Part shown: in pieces, positions 51,600-60,800 of the stretch
Numbering within the stretch: position 1 is the first letter of the stretch
Layout: every line of letters begins with the position of its first letter
Source: Sporosarcina sp. FSL K6-3457
GTDB lineage: Bacteria; Bacillota; Bacilli; Bacillales_A; Planococcaceae
NCBI RefSeq assembly: GCF_038007285.1
Contig: NZ_JBBOWX010000001.1
Location: forward strand, 4,047,501 to 4,111,500
DNA length: 64,000 nucleotides
Direction: 5' to 3'
Notes under the pieces: model-generated
Seen by the model: the letters and a program-made list of their open reading frames with translations, nothing else
What the model was told of the DNA's origin: nothing
Database searches by the model: none
Translations under genes and position numbers: made by a program

Positions 51600-52110
51600 T
51601 TAAAATTCCTCCCTTTTTTTGTAAATTAGTAAAAACTTAGATGCATCGAATCGAACTACATGTTCACCTCCACCGCTTGGTTTAATAACACCAATCACCT
51701 GTTATGCAAACTAGTTTGCATAACAGGTGATTGGAATAATCATACTACCCGGACTAAGTGAAAAGTTAAAAGTGTCACAACATGCACTTTTTTAGTCTTA
51801 TACGTTATAATTTGTCCTATTATTTACGTTCATGACTACGTGAACGTACCTTAACACACTCACGGTTACCAATATATGTATAACAGATGCTTCCCCACAG
51901 CCACCCAAATATCCAAATTACCCCCAACTATCATTCTATATTCCACACTCTAGCATCCGACGTTTATGATTGTTTTTTTTACGTTGACGACATCCACGCA
52001 GCTTTTTACTTACGCTTACACTCATTTTAATCACACTTGTGATAATTTCAACCATTATTCGAAAATTCGTTTACAATTAAATTCATGAATGCTTTTTTAG
52101 GGAGGATGAA
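51600..52110. promoter_or_regulatory. Divergent control region between secreted-protein gene and agrB
   Basis: About 510 bases without an ORF. It contains a 44-bp perfect palindrome (51691-51734), an inverted repeat TACGTTCA-8-TGAACGTA (51825-51848) and further TACGTT copies at 51801 and 51979. LytTR-type regulators such as AgrA bind paired 9-bp sites in such regions. The TACGTT sites are candidates, though their 24-bp spacing differs from the usual 21. Promoters for both directions must lie here. Confidence 0.5.
51691..51734. repeat. Perfect 44-bp palindrome
   Basis: CCAATCACCTGTTATGCAAA-CT is followed by its exact reverse complement with no loop. It lies 92 bases upstream of the secreted-protein start. 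There is no T tract, so it is not a standard terminator. It could be a dimer-binding site, a fold in the mRNA leader or a mobile-element scar. Confidence 0.9.
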
Positions 52111-52674
52111 ATGAAGCTTACAAATGTAGAAACGAATTTACTGGGAATATTCACCGATGAAGTAGCCTTAGACAATCTTGAAAAAATAAAGTTAGTTCAT
52201 GGATGGCGGTTAATAACTACAGAAGCTACAAAATTAGTAGCTATGTATTGTGTCGCTTTTCTAGCAGGATGTTTTTTCGAAACATTTCTAGTACATTTCT
52301 CCTTTTTCTTTTTCCGACAAGTCGCTTACGGTATTCATAGTAAAAACTACCTTACATGCTTAGTGATTAGTTGCATCACTTTCCCTTTCTCTGCCTTTTT
52401 AATAAATAATGGAGAAGTTGCACCATTGAGTATTTGGGTTATTTACTCTATTTCAGCACTACTATTAATGCTGTTAGCACCAATAGGCTCATCCATTAAC
52501 AACATCAGAGGGCCTTTACATGCCCGGTATCTGAGAAGAAAAATGTATAGTAGACTTTGTATTTTGGGAGTTACTCTTCTATTCATCCCTAGCACCATTA
52601 CTAAATTTTTAGTGGTTGGACTTTTAATAGAAACCATTGCCGTCATGGTAGCTTTTATAAAAAAGGAGGATTGA
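52111..52674 (+). CDS. agrB: AgrB-type peptide-processing membrane protease
   Basis: A 187-residue protein with about five to six membrane helices. RQVAYGIHSKNYLTCLVISC (about 70-89) contains the catalytic His and Cys of AgrB in the right H-x6-C spacing. AgrB cuts the C-terminal tail from AgrD and forms the thiolactone ring. RBS GGGAGGATG. The gene is followed after 2 bases by a 39-residue AgrD gene, then agrC and agrA on the same strand. Confidence 0.92.
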   Translation: MKLTNVETNLLGIFTDEVALDNLEKIKLVHGWRLITTEATKLVAMYCVAFLAGCFFETFLVHFSFFFFRQVAYGIHSKNYLTCLVISCITFPFSAFLINNGEVAPLSIWVIYSISALLLMLLAPIGSSINNIRGPLHARYLRRKMYSRLCILGVTLLFIPSTITKFLVVGLLIETIAVMVAFIKKED

Positions 52675-52676
52675 AA

Positions 52677-52796
52677 ATGTTAAAATTAGTTGCGAAAGTG
52701 CTTATTTTTTGGGGAACTATTGGTAGTAAGCAAATGTGCCATGGTGTCTTTCATGAAATGGAAACACCGGAAGAATTGAAAAATATTGACTTTTAA
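52677..52796 (+). CDS. agrD: AgrD-type autoinducing peptide precursor, 39 residues
   Basis: A small gene missed by length filters. RBS AAAAGGAGGA lies 6 bases before ATG 52677. The peptide has an amphipathic N-terminus (MLKLVAKVLIFWGTIGSKQM), a single Cys at 21 in CHGVF, and an acidic tail HEMETPEELKNIDF. This matches the AgrD plan, where five residues from Cys to an aromatic or hydrophobic residue form the thiolactone ring and a P-x-E-L-type tail is removed by AgrB (compare CDFIM followed by DEVEVPKEL in S. aureus). The predicted ring is Cys-His-Gly-Val-Phe with an unknown N-terminal tail. Confidence 0.85.
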   Translation: MLKLVAKVLIFWGTIGSKQMCHGVFHEMETPEELKNIDF

Positions 52797-52848
52797 ATTC
52801 CATTTAGCCCTCAAACTAGTTATAATGACTATACAAGGGGGGGCACTT

Positions 52849-54159
52849 ATGGATATAACAAACATCACTTTAATAATAAGCATTCCCTTACAATGTATCG
52901 CCATGTTGTGGATAAACTCTTTTTGGCTTAATTTTAAAGTATCTAAGCGGGAATTAATTATTTTTGTAGTAGGAGTTCTACTTCCAACAATGATACTTTT
53001 CAGCTTGGCAGGTGCCTTTTCCTCTGTTTATTTGATGTTCAGCTTAATTCTTTTTTTATATAAAATATCATATAAAAAAATTGTTATTTTAAATGTTTTA
53101 GTCTCCTTTTTAATCGCTGTCATAACCGATCATATAGTTTCCTTGATTTTTCTTTTATTTTTCCCCACATTTTTCTCGGAAATCATATTTATTATTTTGA
53201 GAAACTTGCTTTTTGGTTTACTATTAGCCGCTGAAGCCTTTGTGTATAAAAAACTACTCTACTATCTACTAGATAAATATATGATTTTCAAAAAAGGGTT
53301 TTATTTATTAATCGGCCTATTTTTCATTTCTCTTCTATTCTTTTATCTAAATATTTTTATGATGGCCAACAAAAACTCTTTGGATAACATTCAGTTCAAT
53401 CTTTCAATATTCTCTATCTACTTTTTTTTCATATTGATTATTAGCGCCTCTATTATTTTTTTATCCATAAAACAACATAAAATAAGCTTGCGCGAGAAAG
53501 AATATGATACGTTCTTAAATTACACAACATTACTCGAACAAAACGTATCTGACATTAGAAAGTTCAAACATGATTATATTAATATCCTCTCATCTTTGAG
53601 ACATTATATTGATAATGATGATATAAATGGACTTAAACATTTCTTTCACGAAAATATTATTCCAACACAAAAGTTTGAAGTTCATAGTAACTATGCCTTA
53701 GATCAACTAAACAACTTAAAGATTGAAGGCTTAAAAGGATTGTTAACAACTAAGCTTATCCTCGCACAAGAGAACGGAATTCCTATCTACTTGGAAATCG
53801 CAGAGGAAATCACATCCGTTCAATTAGATATTATAGAATTGAACCGCATAGTAGGTATTCTATTGGATAACGCCATTGAAGCTTCTAAGGTTATCAAAAC
53901 TCCTGTAATCCGAATTGCTTTTATTACGCTTGATACGTCTAAAGTAATTGTCATTTTAAACAAAATAGATGAAAATACCACCATTTGCGTACAAGATATT
54001 TTCCGTGATGGGTACTCTACTAAAGGGGAAAACCGGGGATTAGGATTAACAAATCTTAAAAAAGTTCTACATGCAAATAATCAAATCATATTAAATACAA
54101 AAATAGCACAAGGTTATTTCACACAAGAAATAGAAATAAAGGACAAGGGGGTATGGTAA
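52849..54159 (+). CDS. agrC: AgrC-type sensor histidine kinase (GHKL)
   Basis: A 436-residue kinase with six to seven membrane helices in the first ~215 residues. DIRKFKHDYINILSSLRHYI carries the phospho-His, followed by N-box ELNRIVGILLDNAIEASKVI and G-box KGENRGLGLTNLKKVL of the GHKL (HPK10) group. It detects the autoinducing peptide outside and phosphorylates AgrA. The start MDITNITLII at 52849 follows GGGGGGG; longer upstream frames overlap agrD and are unlikely. Confidence 0.9.
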   Translation: MDITNITLIISIPLQCIAMLWINSFWLNFKVSKRELIIFVVGVLLPTMILFSLAGAFSSVYLMFSLILFLYKISYKKIVILNVLVSFLIAVITDHIVSLIFLLFFPTFFSEIIFIILRNLLFGLLLAAEAFVYKKLLYYLLDKYMIFKKGFYLLIGLFFISLLFFYLNIFMMANKNSLDNIQFNLSIFSIYFFFILIISASIIFLSIKQHKISLREKEYDTFLNYTTLLEQNVSDIRKFKHDYINILSSLRHYIDNDDINGLKHFFHENIIPTQKFEVHSNYALDQLNNLKIEGLKGLLTTKLILAQENGIPIYLEIAEEITSVQLDIIELNRIVGILLDNAIEASKVIKTPVIRIAFITLDTSKVIVILNKIDENTTICVQDIFRDGYSTKGENRGLGLTNLKKVLHANNQIILNTKIAQGYFTQEIEIKDKGVW

Positions 54160-54876
54160 ATGAATGTCGTAATTTGCGAGGATAATCTAGAGCAGTTAAG
54201 CGAAATCACAAAGACAATTCATAACTATGCGCTTATGGAAGATAACGGCATCATGATTGGACTCTCTACGACAAATCCTCTTGAAGTAGTGGACTATGCA
54301 GAAAAAAATAAAGTGGATTGCTACTTTATTGATATTGACCTCAATCATGAAATGACAGGCCTTAAACTTGCAAGCAACATAAGACAAAGTGATCCTATTT
54401 GCTGTATCATTTTCGTCACGACCCATTCAGAGATGTCTTATCTGACATTTACATATAAGGTAGCTGCGTTGGATTTCATTCTAAAGGATGAAGTAGATTT
54501 AGTAGAAGCTAGAGTGTTAAATGCTTTAAAAGAAGCACATCGACGCTATCAACAGATTGGACAAGACAAAGCTGTCAATCTCGTCAAACTAAAAGTAGGT
54601 TCTCGTACACGTAATATTGAATTTCATGATATATACTTTTTTGAAGCCTCCCCTAACCCCCATAAACTTATTATACATTTACACAATGAACAAATTGAAT
54701 TCTCTGGTAGACTAAAAAACTACGACAAGTTAGGCGAACATTTTTATCGTTGTCATAAGAGTTATATTATAAACAAACAGCATATCCAACAAATTGATGT
54801 AGCAGAGCGAATGATTATCATGAGGAATGGAGAGACATGCCTCGCATCTAGTCGGTTATTAAAAGGCTTGCTTTAA
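54160..54876 (+). CDS. agrA: AgrA-type response regulator (LytTR)
   Basis: A 238-residue regulator with a receiver (NVVICEDN near the start, phospho-acceptor Asp in DCYFIDIDLNHEMTGLKLA, KDEVD near 110) and a C-terminal LytTR domain (LKVGSRTRNIEFHDIYFFEA, LKNYDKLGEHFYRCHKSYII, NKQHIQQIDVAERMI). It starts directly after agrC. Targets are expected to include agrB itself and, by position, the divergent secreted-protein operon. Confidence 0.92.
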   Translation: MNVVICEDNLEQLSEITKTIHNYALMEDNGIMIGLSTTNPLEVVDYAEKNKVDCYFIDIDLNHEMTGLKLASNIRQSDPICCIIFVTTHSEMSYLTFTYKVAALDFILKDEVDLVEARVLNALKEAHRRYQQIGQDKAVNLVKLKVGSRTRNIEFHDIYFFEASPNPHKLIIHLHNEQIEFSGRLKNYDKLGEHFYRCHKSYIINKQHIQQIDVAERMIIMRNGETCLASSRLLKGLL

Positions 54877-54885
54877 GCCAAGTTT

Positions 54886-54922
54886 AAAAAACGCTCCACT
54901 CAATTGTACCCGAGTGGAGCAT
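54886..54922. terminator. Terminator between convergent agrA and proS
   Basis: Arms GCTCCACTC and GAGTGGAGC preceded by AAAAAA. The sequence is nearly the same as the hairpin at 46484-46521, differing mainly in the loop. Confidence 0.9.
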
Positions 54923-54932
54923 TCTCATATTC

Positions 54933-56372
54933 TTAATAAGCGCGGCCAAACCACACCGTGTGCTTCGATTCTTTGCCACAATTGATACAGCTAGATTTCT
55001 CCGCTGGTGGGTTGAATGGAATGTTGCGCGTTGTGAATTTTGTTTCTTCTTTCACTTGTTCCTCACAAGCGTCATCTCCACACCAACCTGCAAGAATCCA
55101 TCCAGGAATTTCACCTTTTTCAGTTGAGTCTGCGATGTGTTTTGCTAATTGCTCAATTGAATCGACATGCGTATGCGAATGCTGTTCGCGGAATGCGCGT
55201 GCTTTTTCTAGCAAACGTGCTTGCATCGTCACTAATTCTTCTTCAATGCGCGCAACAATAGCAGAAAGTTCGACAGCTTCTTTTTCGCCTTCGTCACGTG
55301 CTTTGATGAGTGCTTGGTTATTCTCCAAATCACGTGGACCTAATTCAACGCGAACAGGAACACCTTTTAGCTCCCACTCATTGAATTTATAGCCTGGCGA
55401 TTGATCGGAATCATCCAAACGAACACGAATGCCTTTCGCTTTCAACTCCGCAAAAATTTCATCCAACTTCTCCATAATCGCAGGATTCTTCTTCCAAGGT
55501 CCTACTGGAATTAACACAACTTGTGTTGGCGCAATACGTGGTGGCAATACAAGACCTTGCTCATCACCATGCGTCATAATAACCGAGCCGATTAAACGCG
55601 TAGATGTTCCCCATGAAGTTGTGTGAACAAATTCATGTTTGTTTTCTTTATTTAAATATTTAATATCAAAAGCTTCCGCAAATTTTGTCCCCAAGTAATG
55701 TGAAGTTCCCGCTTGAACCGCTTTGCCGTCCTTCATCATTGCTTCAATTGAATACGTATCGACCGCGCCTGCGAAACGCTCAGAAGGTGTTTTTTGACCG
55801 TCATATACAGGAATCGCTAACAGTTCTTCAACAACTTCTTTATAAATGTTCAGCATTTGCATTGTTTCTGCACGTGCTTCATCTTCATCCACATGAGCTG
55901 TATGCCCTTCCTGCCATAAAAATTCAGATGTGCGAATGAACGGCAGCGTTTTCTTTTCCCAACGGAACACGTTCGCCCACTGGTTAATGAGCACAGGAAG
56001 ATCACGGTAGCTTTTAATCCAATCGGAATAAAGATGGCCAATCATCGTTTCAGAAGTTGGACGCAATGCTAGACGCTCTTCTAATTTTTCACCTGCTGCT
56101 TCTGTTACCCATGGAAGCTCTGGCGAAAAGCCTTCGATATGATCCTTCTCTTTTTCAAAAAATGACTCTGGAATGAGCATCGGGAAATACGCATTGCGAT
56201 GCCCTGTCTCTTTAAAACGGCGATCCATCTCCGCTTGAATATGCTCCCAAATTTCGTAGCCATCCGGTTTGAAAGCAATACACCCACGTACTGGTGTGTA
56301 ATCCATTAAATCTGCCTTTTGAATTGTATCAATATACCATTTTGAAAAATCATTTTTTTGTAGATTAGTCAT
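54933..56372 (-). CDS. proS: Prolyl-tRNA synthetase, short (archaeal/eukaryotic-like) type
   Basis: A 479-residue class II synthetase without the ~180-residue bacterial editing insertion. PVRGCIAFKPDGYEIWEHIQ begins the catalytic core, ERLALRPTSETMIGHLYSDWI holds motif 2 (R-P-T-S-E), LTAB anticodon domain from VVLIPVGPWKK, and a C-terminal zinc-binding end (CGDDACEEQ, SSCINCGKES, final Y). It charges tRNA-Pro in the cytosol. A T-box leader lies upstream. Bacillales with this form often carry a second, editing-competent ProS elsewhere, which cannot be checked here. Confidence 0.93.
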   Translation of the reverse strand: MTNLQKNDFSKWYIDTIQKADLMDYTPVRGCIAFKPDGYEIWEHIQAEMDRRFKETGHRNAYFPMLIPESFFEKEKDHIEGFSPELPWVTEAAGEKLEERLALRPTSETMIGHLYSDWIKSYRDLPVLINQWANVFRWEKKTLPFIRTSEFLWQEGHTAHVDEDEARAETMQMLNIYKEVVEELLAIPVYDGQKTPSERFAGAVDTYSIEAMMKDGKAVQAGTSHYLGTKFAEAFDIKYLNKENKHEFVHTTSWGTSTRLIGSVIMTHGDEQGLVLPPRIAPTQVVLIPVGPWKKNPAIMEKLDEIFAELKAKGIRVRLDDSDQSPGYKFNEWELKGVPVRVELGPRDLENNQALIKARDEGEKEAVELSAIVARIEEELVTMQARLLEKARAFREQHSHTHVDSIEQLAKHIADSTEKGEIPGWILAGWCGDDACEEQVKEETKFTTRNIPFNPPAEKSSCINCGKESKHTVWFGRAY

Positions 56373-56401
56373 TAATTTTTCCTCCTCTTAAGCGTAATAA
56401 A

Positions 56402-56640
56402 AAGCACAAAAATATCCTTGTATAAGGACGTCTTTGTGCTTGAATGGACGTGGTACCACCTTAGTTTAGCTCACCGAATTCGTAAGCCCTCTAAAACGTT
56501 TGATAACGAAAACGACTCGGTTATGTTGGCATAACATCTCCGTGGTTGGTTTCAATAAGAAGCGGTGGTCTAGCTCTCAGCAAATCGCTATACTCTCTGG
56601 TTCACAATTCTTATCTACTTGGGCACATCAAAGATTGTCT
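56402..56640 (-). ncRNA. T-box leader of proS
   Basis: On the minus strand the invariant T-box sequence AAGGTGGTACCACGTCCATT (complement of 56443-56462) is followed by a terminator with arms AGCACAAAGACG and the pairing TTTTTGTGCTT, ending in T residues (56402-56441). Upstream are AGAGAG and a long Stem I region. Uncharged tRNA-Pro would pair with the T-box bulge and a proline specifier to allow read-through. The specifier codon itself could not be assigned with certainty by eye. Confidence 0.9.
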
Positions 56641-56649
56641 ATTACTTAT

Positions 56650-56678
56650 AATATAACAAATACTTGGTGTTTATACAA
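56650..56678 (-). promoter_or_regulatory. Sigma-A promoter of the proS leader
   Basis: On the minus strand TTGTAT (56673-56678), a 17-base spacer and TATATT (56650-56655). The transcript would start near 56642 and include the T-box. Confidence 0.65.
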
Positions 56679-56768
56679 TGACTCGATAGCTAGGCTATTT
56701 ATTTTCAATCGAGGTTATTGAATAGTATGCTAAACTAGATTCAAAATAGTCGGAAGGGTGAGGATGAC

Positions 56769-57587
56769 ATGAAGAATGTTACACTAAATAACGGTCTACA
56801 AATGCCGCAGCTTGGGTTTGGGGTATGGAAGGTTCCCGATGAGATTGCAGCCGCTACAGTTGAACATGCACTAGAAGCGGGTTATCGTTCGATTGACACA
56901 GCTATGATTTATCGTAATGAAGTAGGTGTCGGGAAAGCGCTTGCAGAAACTAAAGTTCCAAGAGAAGAATTATTCATTACAACAAAATTATGGAATGCCG
57001 ACCATGGCTACGAAAGTGCATTGCAAGCATTTGATGCAAGCCTCGAAAAGCTTGGCTTGGATTATGTAGATTTGTATATCATCCATTGGCCAACACCTTT
57101 ACATGATAAGTATGTCGAAACATATAAGGCACTAGAAAAGCTCTATAAAGACGGGCGCGTAAAAGCAATCGGTGTCAGCAACTTCCAAATTGAACATTTG
57201 CAACGAATTTTGGACGAATGTGAAATCGTTCCGACTGTGAACCAAGTAGAACGCCATCCTTACTTACAACAAAAGGAACTTAAAGCATTTTGCGATAAGC
57301 ATTCCATCAAGCTAGAAGCATATAGCCCTCTTATGAACGGGAAAGATGCATTACAAAACGAAGTCATTCAAGAAATTGCGGCTCAACATGACAAAACACC
57401 AGCACAAATCATTCTGCGTTGGCATTTACAAACAGGCGTCATTGCTATCCCTAAATCCGTAACGCCTTCAAGAATTAAAGAAAATCTCGATGTTTTCAAT
57501 TTTGAGTTAACCGAAGAAAATATGGAGAAAATCGCTACATTAGATCAAAACCTTCGGGTAAATCGCCATCCTAATGAAGTGAATTAA
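56769..57587 (+). CDS. Aldo/keto reductase, YvgN/YtbE-like
   Basis: A 272-residue AKR. LNNGLQMPQLGFGVWKVPD (6-24) starts the barrel; the catalytic tetrad is visible as Asp and Tyr in SIDTAMIYRNE, Lys in FITTKLWN and His in LYIIHWP. AIPKSVTPSRIKENLDVF near the end binds NADPH. It reduces aldehydes such as methylglyoxal or glyoxal. It is monocistronic with AAGGGTGAGG upstream. Confidence 0.92.
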   Translation: MKNVTLNNGLQMPQLGFGVWKVPDEIAAATVEHALEAGYRSIDTAMIYRNEVGVGKALAETKVPREELFITTKLWNADHGYESALQAFDASLEKLGLDYVDLYIIHWPTPLHDKYVETYKALEKLYKDGRVKAIGVSNFQIEHLQRILDECEIVPTVNQVERHPYLQQKELKAFCDKHSIKLEAYSPLMNGKDALQNEVIQEIAAQHDKTPAQIILRWHLQTGVIAIPKSVTPSRIKENLDVFNFELTEENMEKIATLDQNLRVNRHPNEVN

Positions 57588-57595
57588 AAAAAAGC

Positions 57596-57765
57596 GTAGG
57601 GCGCCTGCTCAGCACCGACAGGCATAAGACGGTTTGCGAGGATGGCGTACTTCAGCCACCACAGCAAAATGACTTTCAAGGTTGCCAACCTAAGGTCGCC
57701 ACGTCCTGTGGCAACGGCTTCCTGCGAGCCTCCGAGGGGCTGGCGCCCAAAGACTAGACGTGAAA
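57596..57765. repeat. GC-rich intergenic repeat-like element
   Basis: About 170 bp, noticeably GC-richer than its surroundings, starting GCGTAGGGCGCCTGCTCAGC and containing CGACAGGCATAAGACGGTTT, TTGCGAGGATGGCGTAC and GCCACGTCCTGTGGCAAC, ending GGGGCTGGCGCC. Similar strings are dispersed in Bacillales genomes as I recall them. It has no ORF with a ribosome site and internal self-complementary parts (GGCGCC, GGCGCC). Only one copy is in this window. Confidence 0.5.
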
Positions 57766-57768
57766 AAC

Positions 57769-57799
57769 AGCCCTACAAGGAACATCTCCTTGTAGGGCT
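57769..57799. terminator. Terminator of the RND efflux gene
   Basis: Arms AGCCCTACAAGGA and TCCTTGTAGGGCT around a 5-base loop, 6 bases beyond the minus-strand stop. Confidence 0.88.
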
Positions 57800-57805
57800 A
57801 TTCAA

Positions 57806-60800
57806 TCAGTCCTCTTCTAGTTCAACACGGTTTTTCTTGAACAGCTTAGACAATAGCTCGTAAACAATCGGAACGACAATCAACGTCAATAACGTCGAAC
57901 TGATCAAACCACCGATTACGGTAATCCCAAGACCTTTGGAGATTAAACCGCCACCGCCGCCTGTTCCCATTGCTAATGGAATGAGCGCACCGATTGTAGC
58001 GATTGCCGTCATAAGAATTGGACGTAACCGCGTTACACCCGCCTCAAGAACTGCTTCACGCATTTTCAAACCTTCGCGTTCCATACGGATAATACGGTCT
58101 ACAAGTACAATCGCATTCGTAACAACAATACCGATTAACATCAATAGACCCATCATGACCGATACAGAAATCGTTTCACCTGCGATTAATAAACCAACAA
58201 ATGAACCAATGACTGCAAATGGTAACGAGAAGAGTATAGCGAATGGCGCGACCCCCTCACGGAATGTGACAACCAAGATGAAGTACACAATTGCGATAGC
58301 CGCAAGCATTGCTACAATCAGCTGTGTAAATGTCTCTGTCATATCCGCAGCTACACCCGCAACATCGATTGTAACACCTTTCGGTAACTCCAATTTCTCA
58401 ATCGCTTTATCTATTTCAGATGTTGCTTTTGAAATGTCAGCATCCAGGATTGTTCCTGAAACCGTTGCATGGTATTCACCTTTACTACGAGCAAGCGCAT
58501 TTAATGTTGTTCCTTCTTCAACTTCAACAAGCTCCGATAGTTTCATAGTCGTACCAAGCGCTGTCGGTACTTCCGTCGCTAATAAATCATCAATCGACTT
58601 TGGTTGCACAGCCTCTTCTTGCTGCACAATTACTTTCAAGGAATTACCATCTTTATCGATTGTCGTTAAGACATCTTGCGTGCGCATTGGATTTAACATC
58701 ATGACAACTTGCCCCGTTGTTAACCCATACTGCAGCAGCTCATCTTGTTCTACCTTGAGTTTGTACTCAACATATGCATCCTTGGCAGTTGAAGAAACAT
58801 CTTCAAGACGATTGTTTTCATTCATAACTTCTTCTACCATTTTCACAGCTTCGTTTAGTCTATCTAAATTCTCACTATAGAATGTATAGCTCACTTCATT
58901 AGTTGACATGCCCATTGAACTGAAGTTTTGGCTCTTCCATTCGCCCGTTTGGCCAATGTCGAATACATAGTCTTCAATTTCTGTGCGAACTTCCGGGAAG
59001 TTCTTCATGTCCGGGTCAAAGATGAGGAACATTAACGCACCGTTTGAGCCTCCACCCATCATAGCTGCCATTGGATCTCCAGCATCCGTAACGGATAACT
59101 GAACAATATCAATATCATCATGCTTTAACAGCTCTTGTTCCACTACTTCAATGTTTGCTAATGTGTCTTCCATTAGCTCGCCTGTTTCTGGCGTGTACGT
59201 TAAGTACATCACTTTCTCTTCTTCACTACCCATGAAGCTAAAGCCAATTAATGGCGTCAAAGCCACGCTTCCAGCTAATAACGCAATGGAAATAATTGAG
59301 GTAATGATTTTATGGTTAAGTGTCCAGGCAAGAATACCTTTGTACCATGTTGCTAATTTGCCTACCTCTTTGTGGTTGCTTTCTTTTTTCTCACTATAGA
59401 GCTTTTTCTTAAACAGGAAGTGAGAGAGTGCTGGCACAATTGTAATCGCAACAAGTAACGAAGCACCTAGCGCAAACGTCATCGTTAAAGCGAATGGCAT
59501 GAACAGCTCACCGACCATACCACCAACAAAAATAAGTGGAGCGAATACCGCAACCGTTACTAATGTTGAGGACATGATAGGTTTAAACATTTCAATCGTC
59601 GCTTCACGCACAAGCGCTCGACCTGATAATTTCTCTGTTTTCAAATGCAGACGTCTATAAATATTTTCCACGACGACAATCGAGTCATCGATAACACGAC
59701 CAATCGCAACCGTAATGGCACCAAGCGTCATAATATTTAACGTAATTCCCATCCAATTTAGTAGCAGTAAAGCCATGAAAATCGAAACTGGGATAGATAC
59801 GATTGAAATAATCGTTGATTTAATATCACGTAGGAAGAGAAGGATTATTAAAATCGCAATTCCCCCACCAAACAACGCTTTTTCAATCATTGTTGAAACT
59901 GATGCTTCAATTGGCGCACCTTGGTCAAGTGATACATCAACAACAAGACCATCGATTACTTTCTCTTCATCTTTAATTAATTCCTTCACAGCATTTACAA
60001 CATCCACTGTATTTGCTTGTTGCCCTTTAATAATTTGAATAGCGATAGCATTTTCACCATTTGTTCGTGAAACCGATTGTACTTTACCGACGACTTCAAT
60101 TGTCGCGATATCGCCAAGCTTCACGAATGGTAATGGATTTGTTTCAGACGGTGTAGCAGGAATAAGCATCCCCTTTAATTCATCAGCCGTCATGAACTTG
60201 CCGTCTACCGCAACAGCCTGCTCGCCTTCTTCAAACTCATAAAGACCCAAAGAGACAGCTAGATCACTTGCTTGAATCATTTGCTTAACTGAATCTGGCG
60301 TGATACCAAGTTCAGCCATCTTATCTTCATCATACGTTAGTTGTACTTCTTCAATATGCTGACCTGTAATAGCAGCAGATGCTACTCCATTGATTTTCTC
60401 GATTTTCGGAAGTAAAATTTCCTCAACCGTGGATGTGAGTTCAACAATATCCTCTGTCGTACTACTGACGCTCAATGCTACAACTGGCATCATATTCATA
60501 CTAATTGCTGTAATTGTTGGCTTTTGTGCTCCTTCAGGTAAAGACACTGCATCTAGTGCAGAGTCCAATGCACGTTTGGCCTCATCCATGTCTATACCAT
60601 ATTCATATTCCACTTGAATATTTGACATATTCGAATAGGAATTCGAATAAACGGATTTCACATGTTCAAGATTTTCCACTGCTTTCTCTAAAGGAATGGA
60701 GACATCATTCATAACTTGCTCAGGAGTGGCTCCTGGATACACATCCATAACCATTAAAAACGGAATCGAAATATCTGGAAGCGTCTCTGTTTTCATTTTA

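Noticed and set aside
57936..58880. 314-codon plus-strand ORF inside the RND pump gene
   Set aside because: Low-complexity antisense shadow (Ile/Ser/Thr/Pro-rich) of the swrC-like gene.
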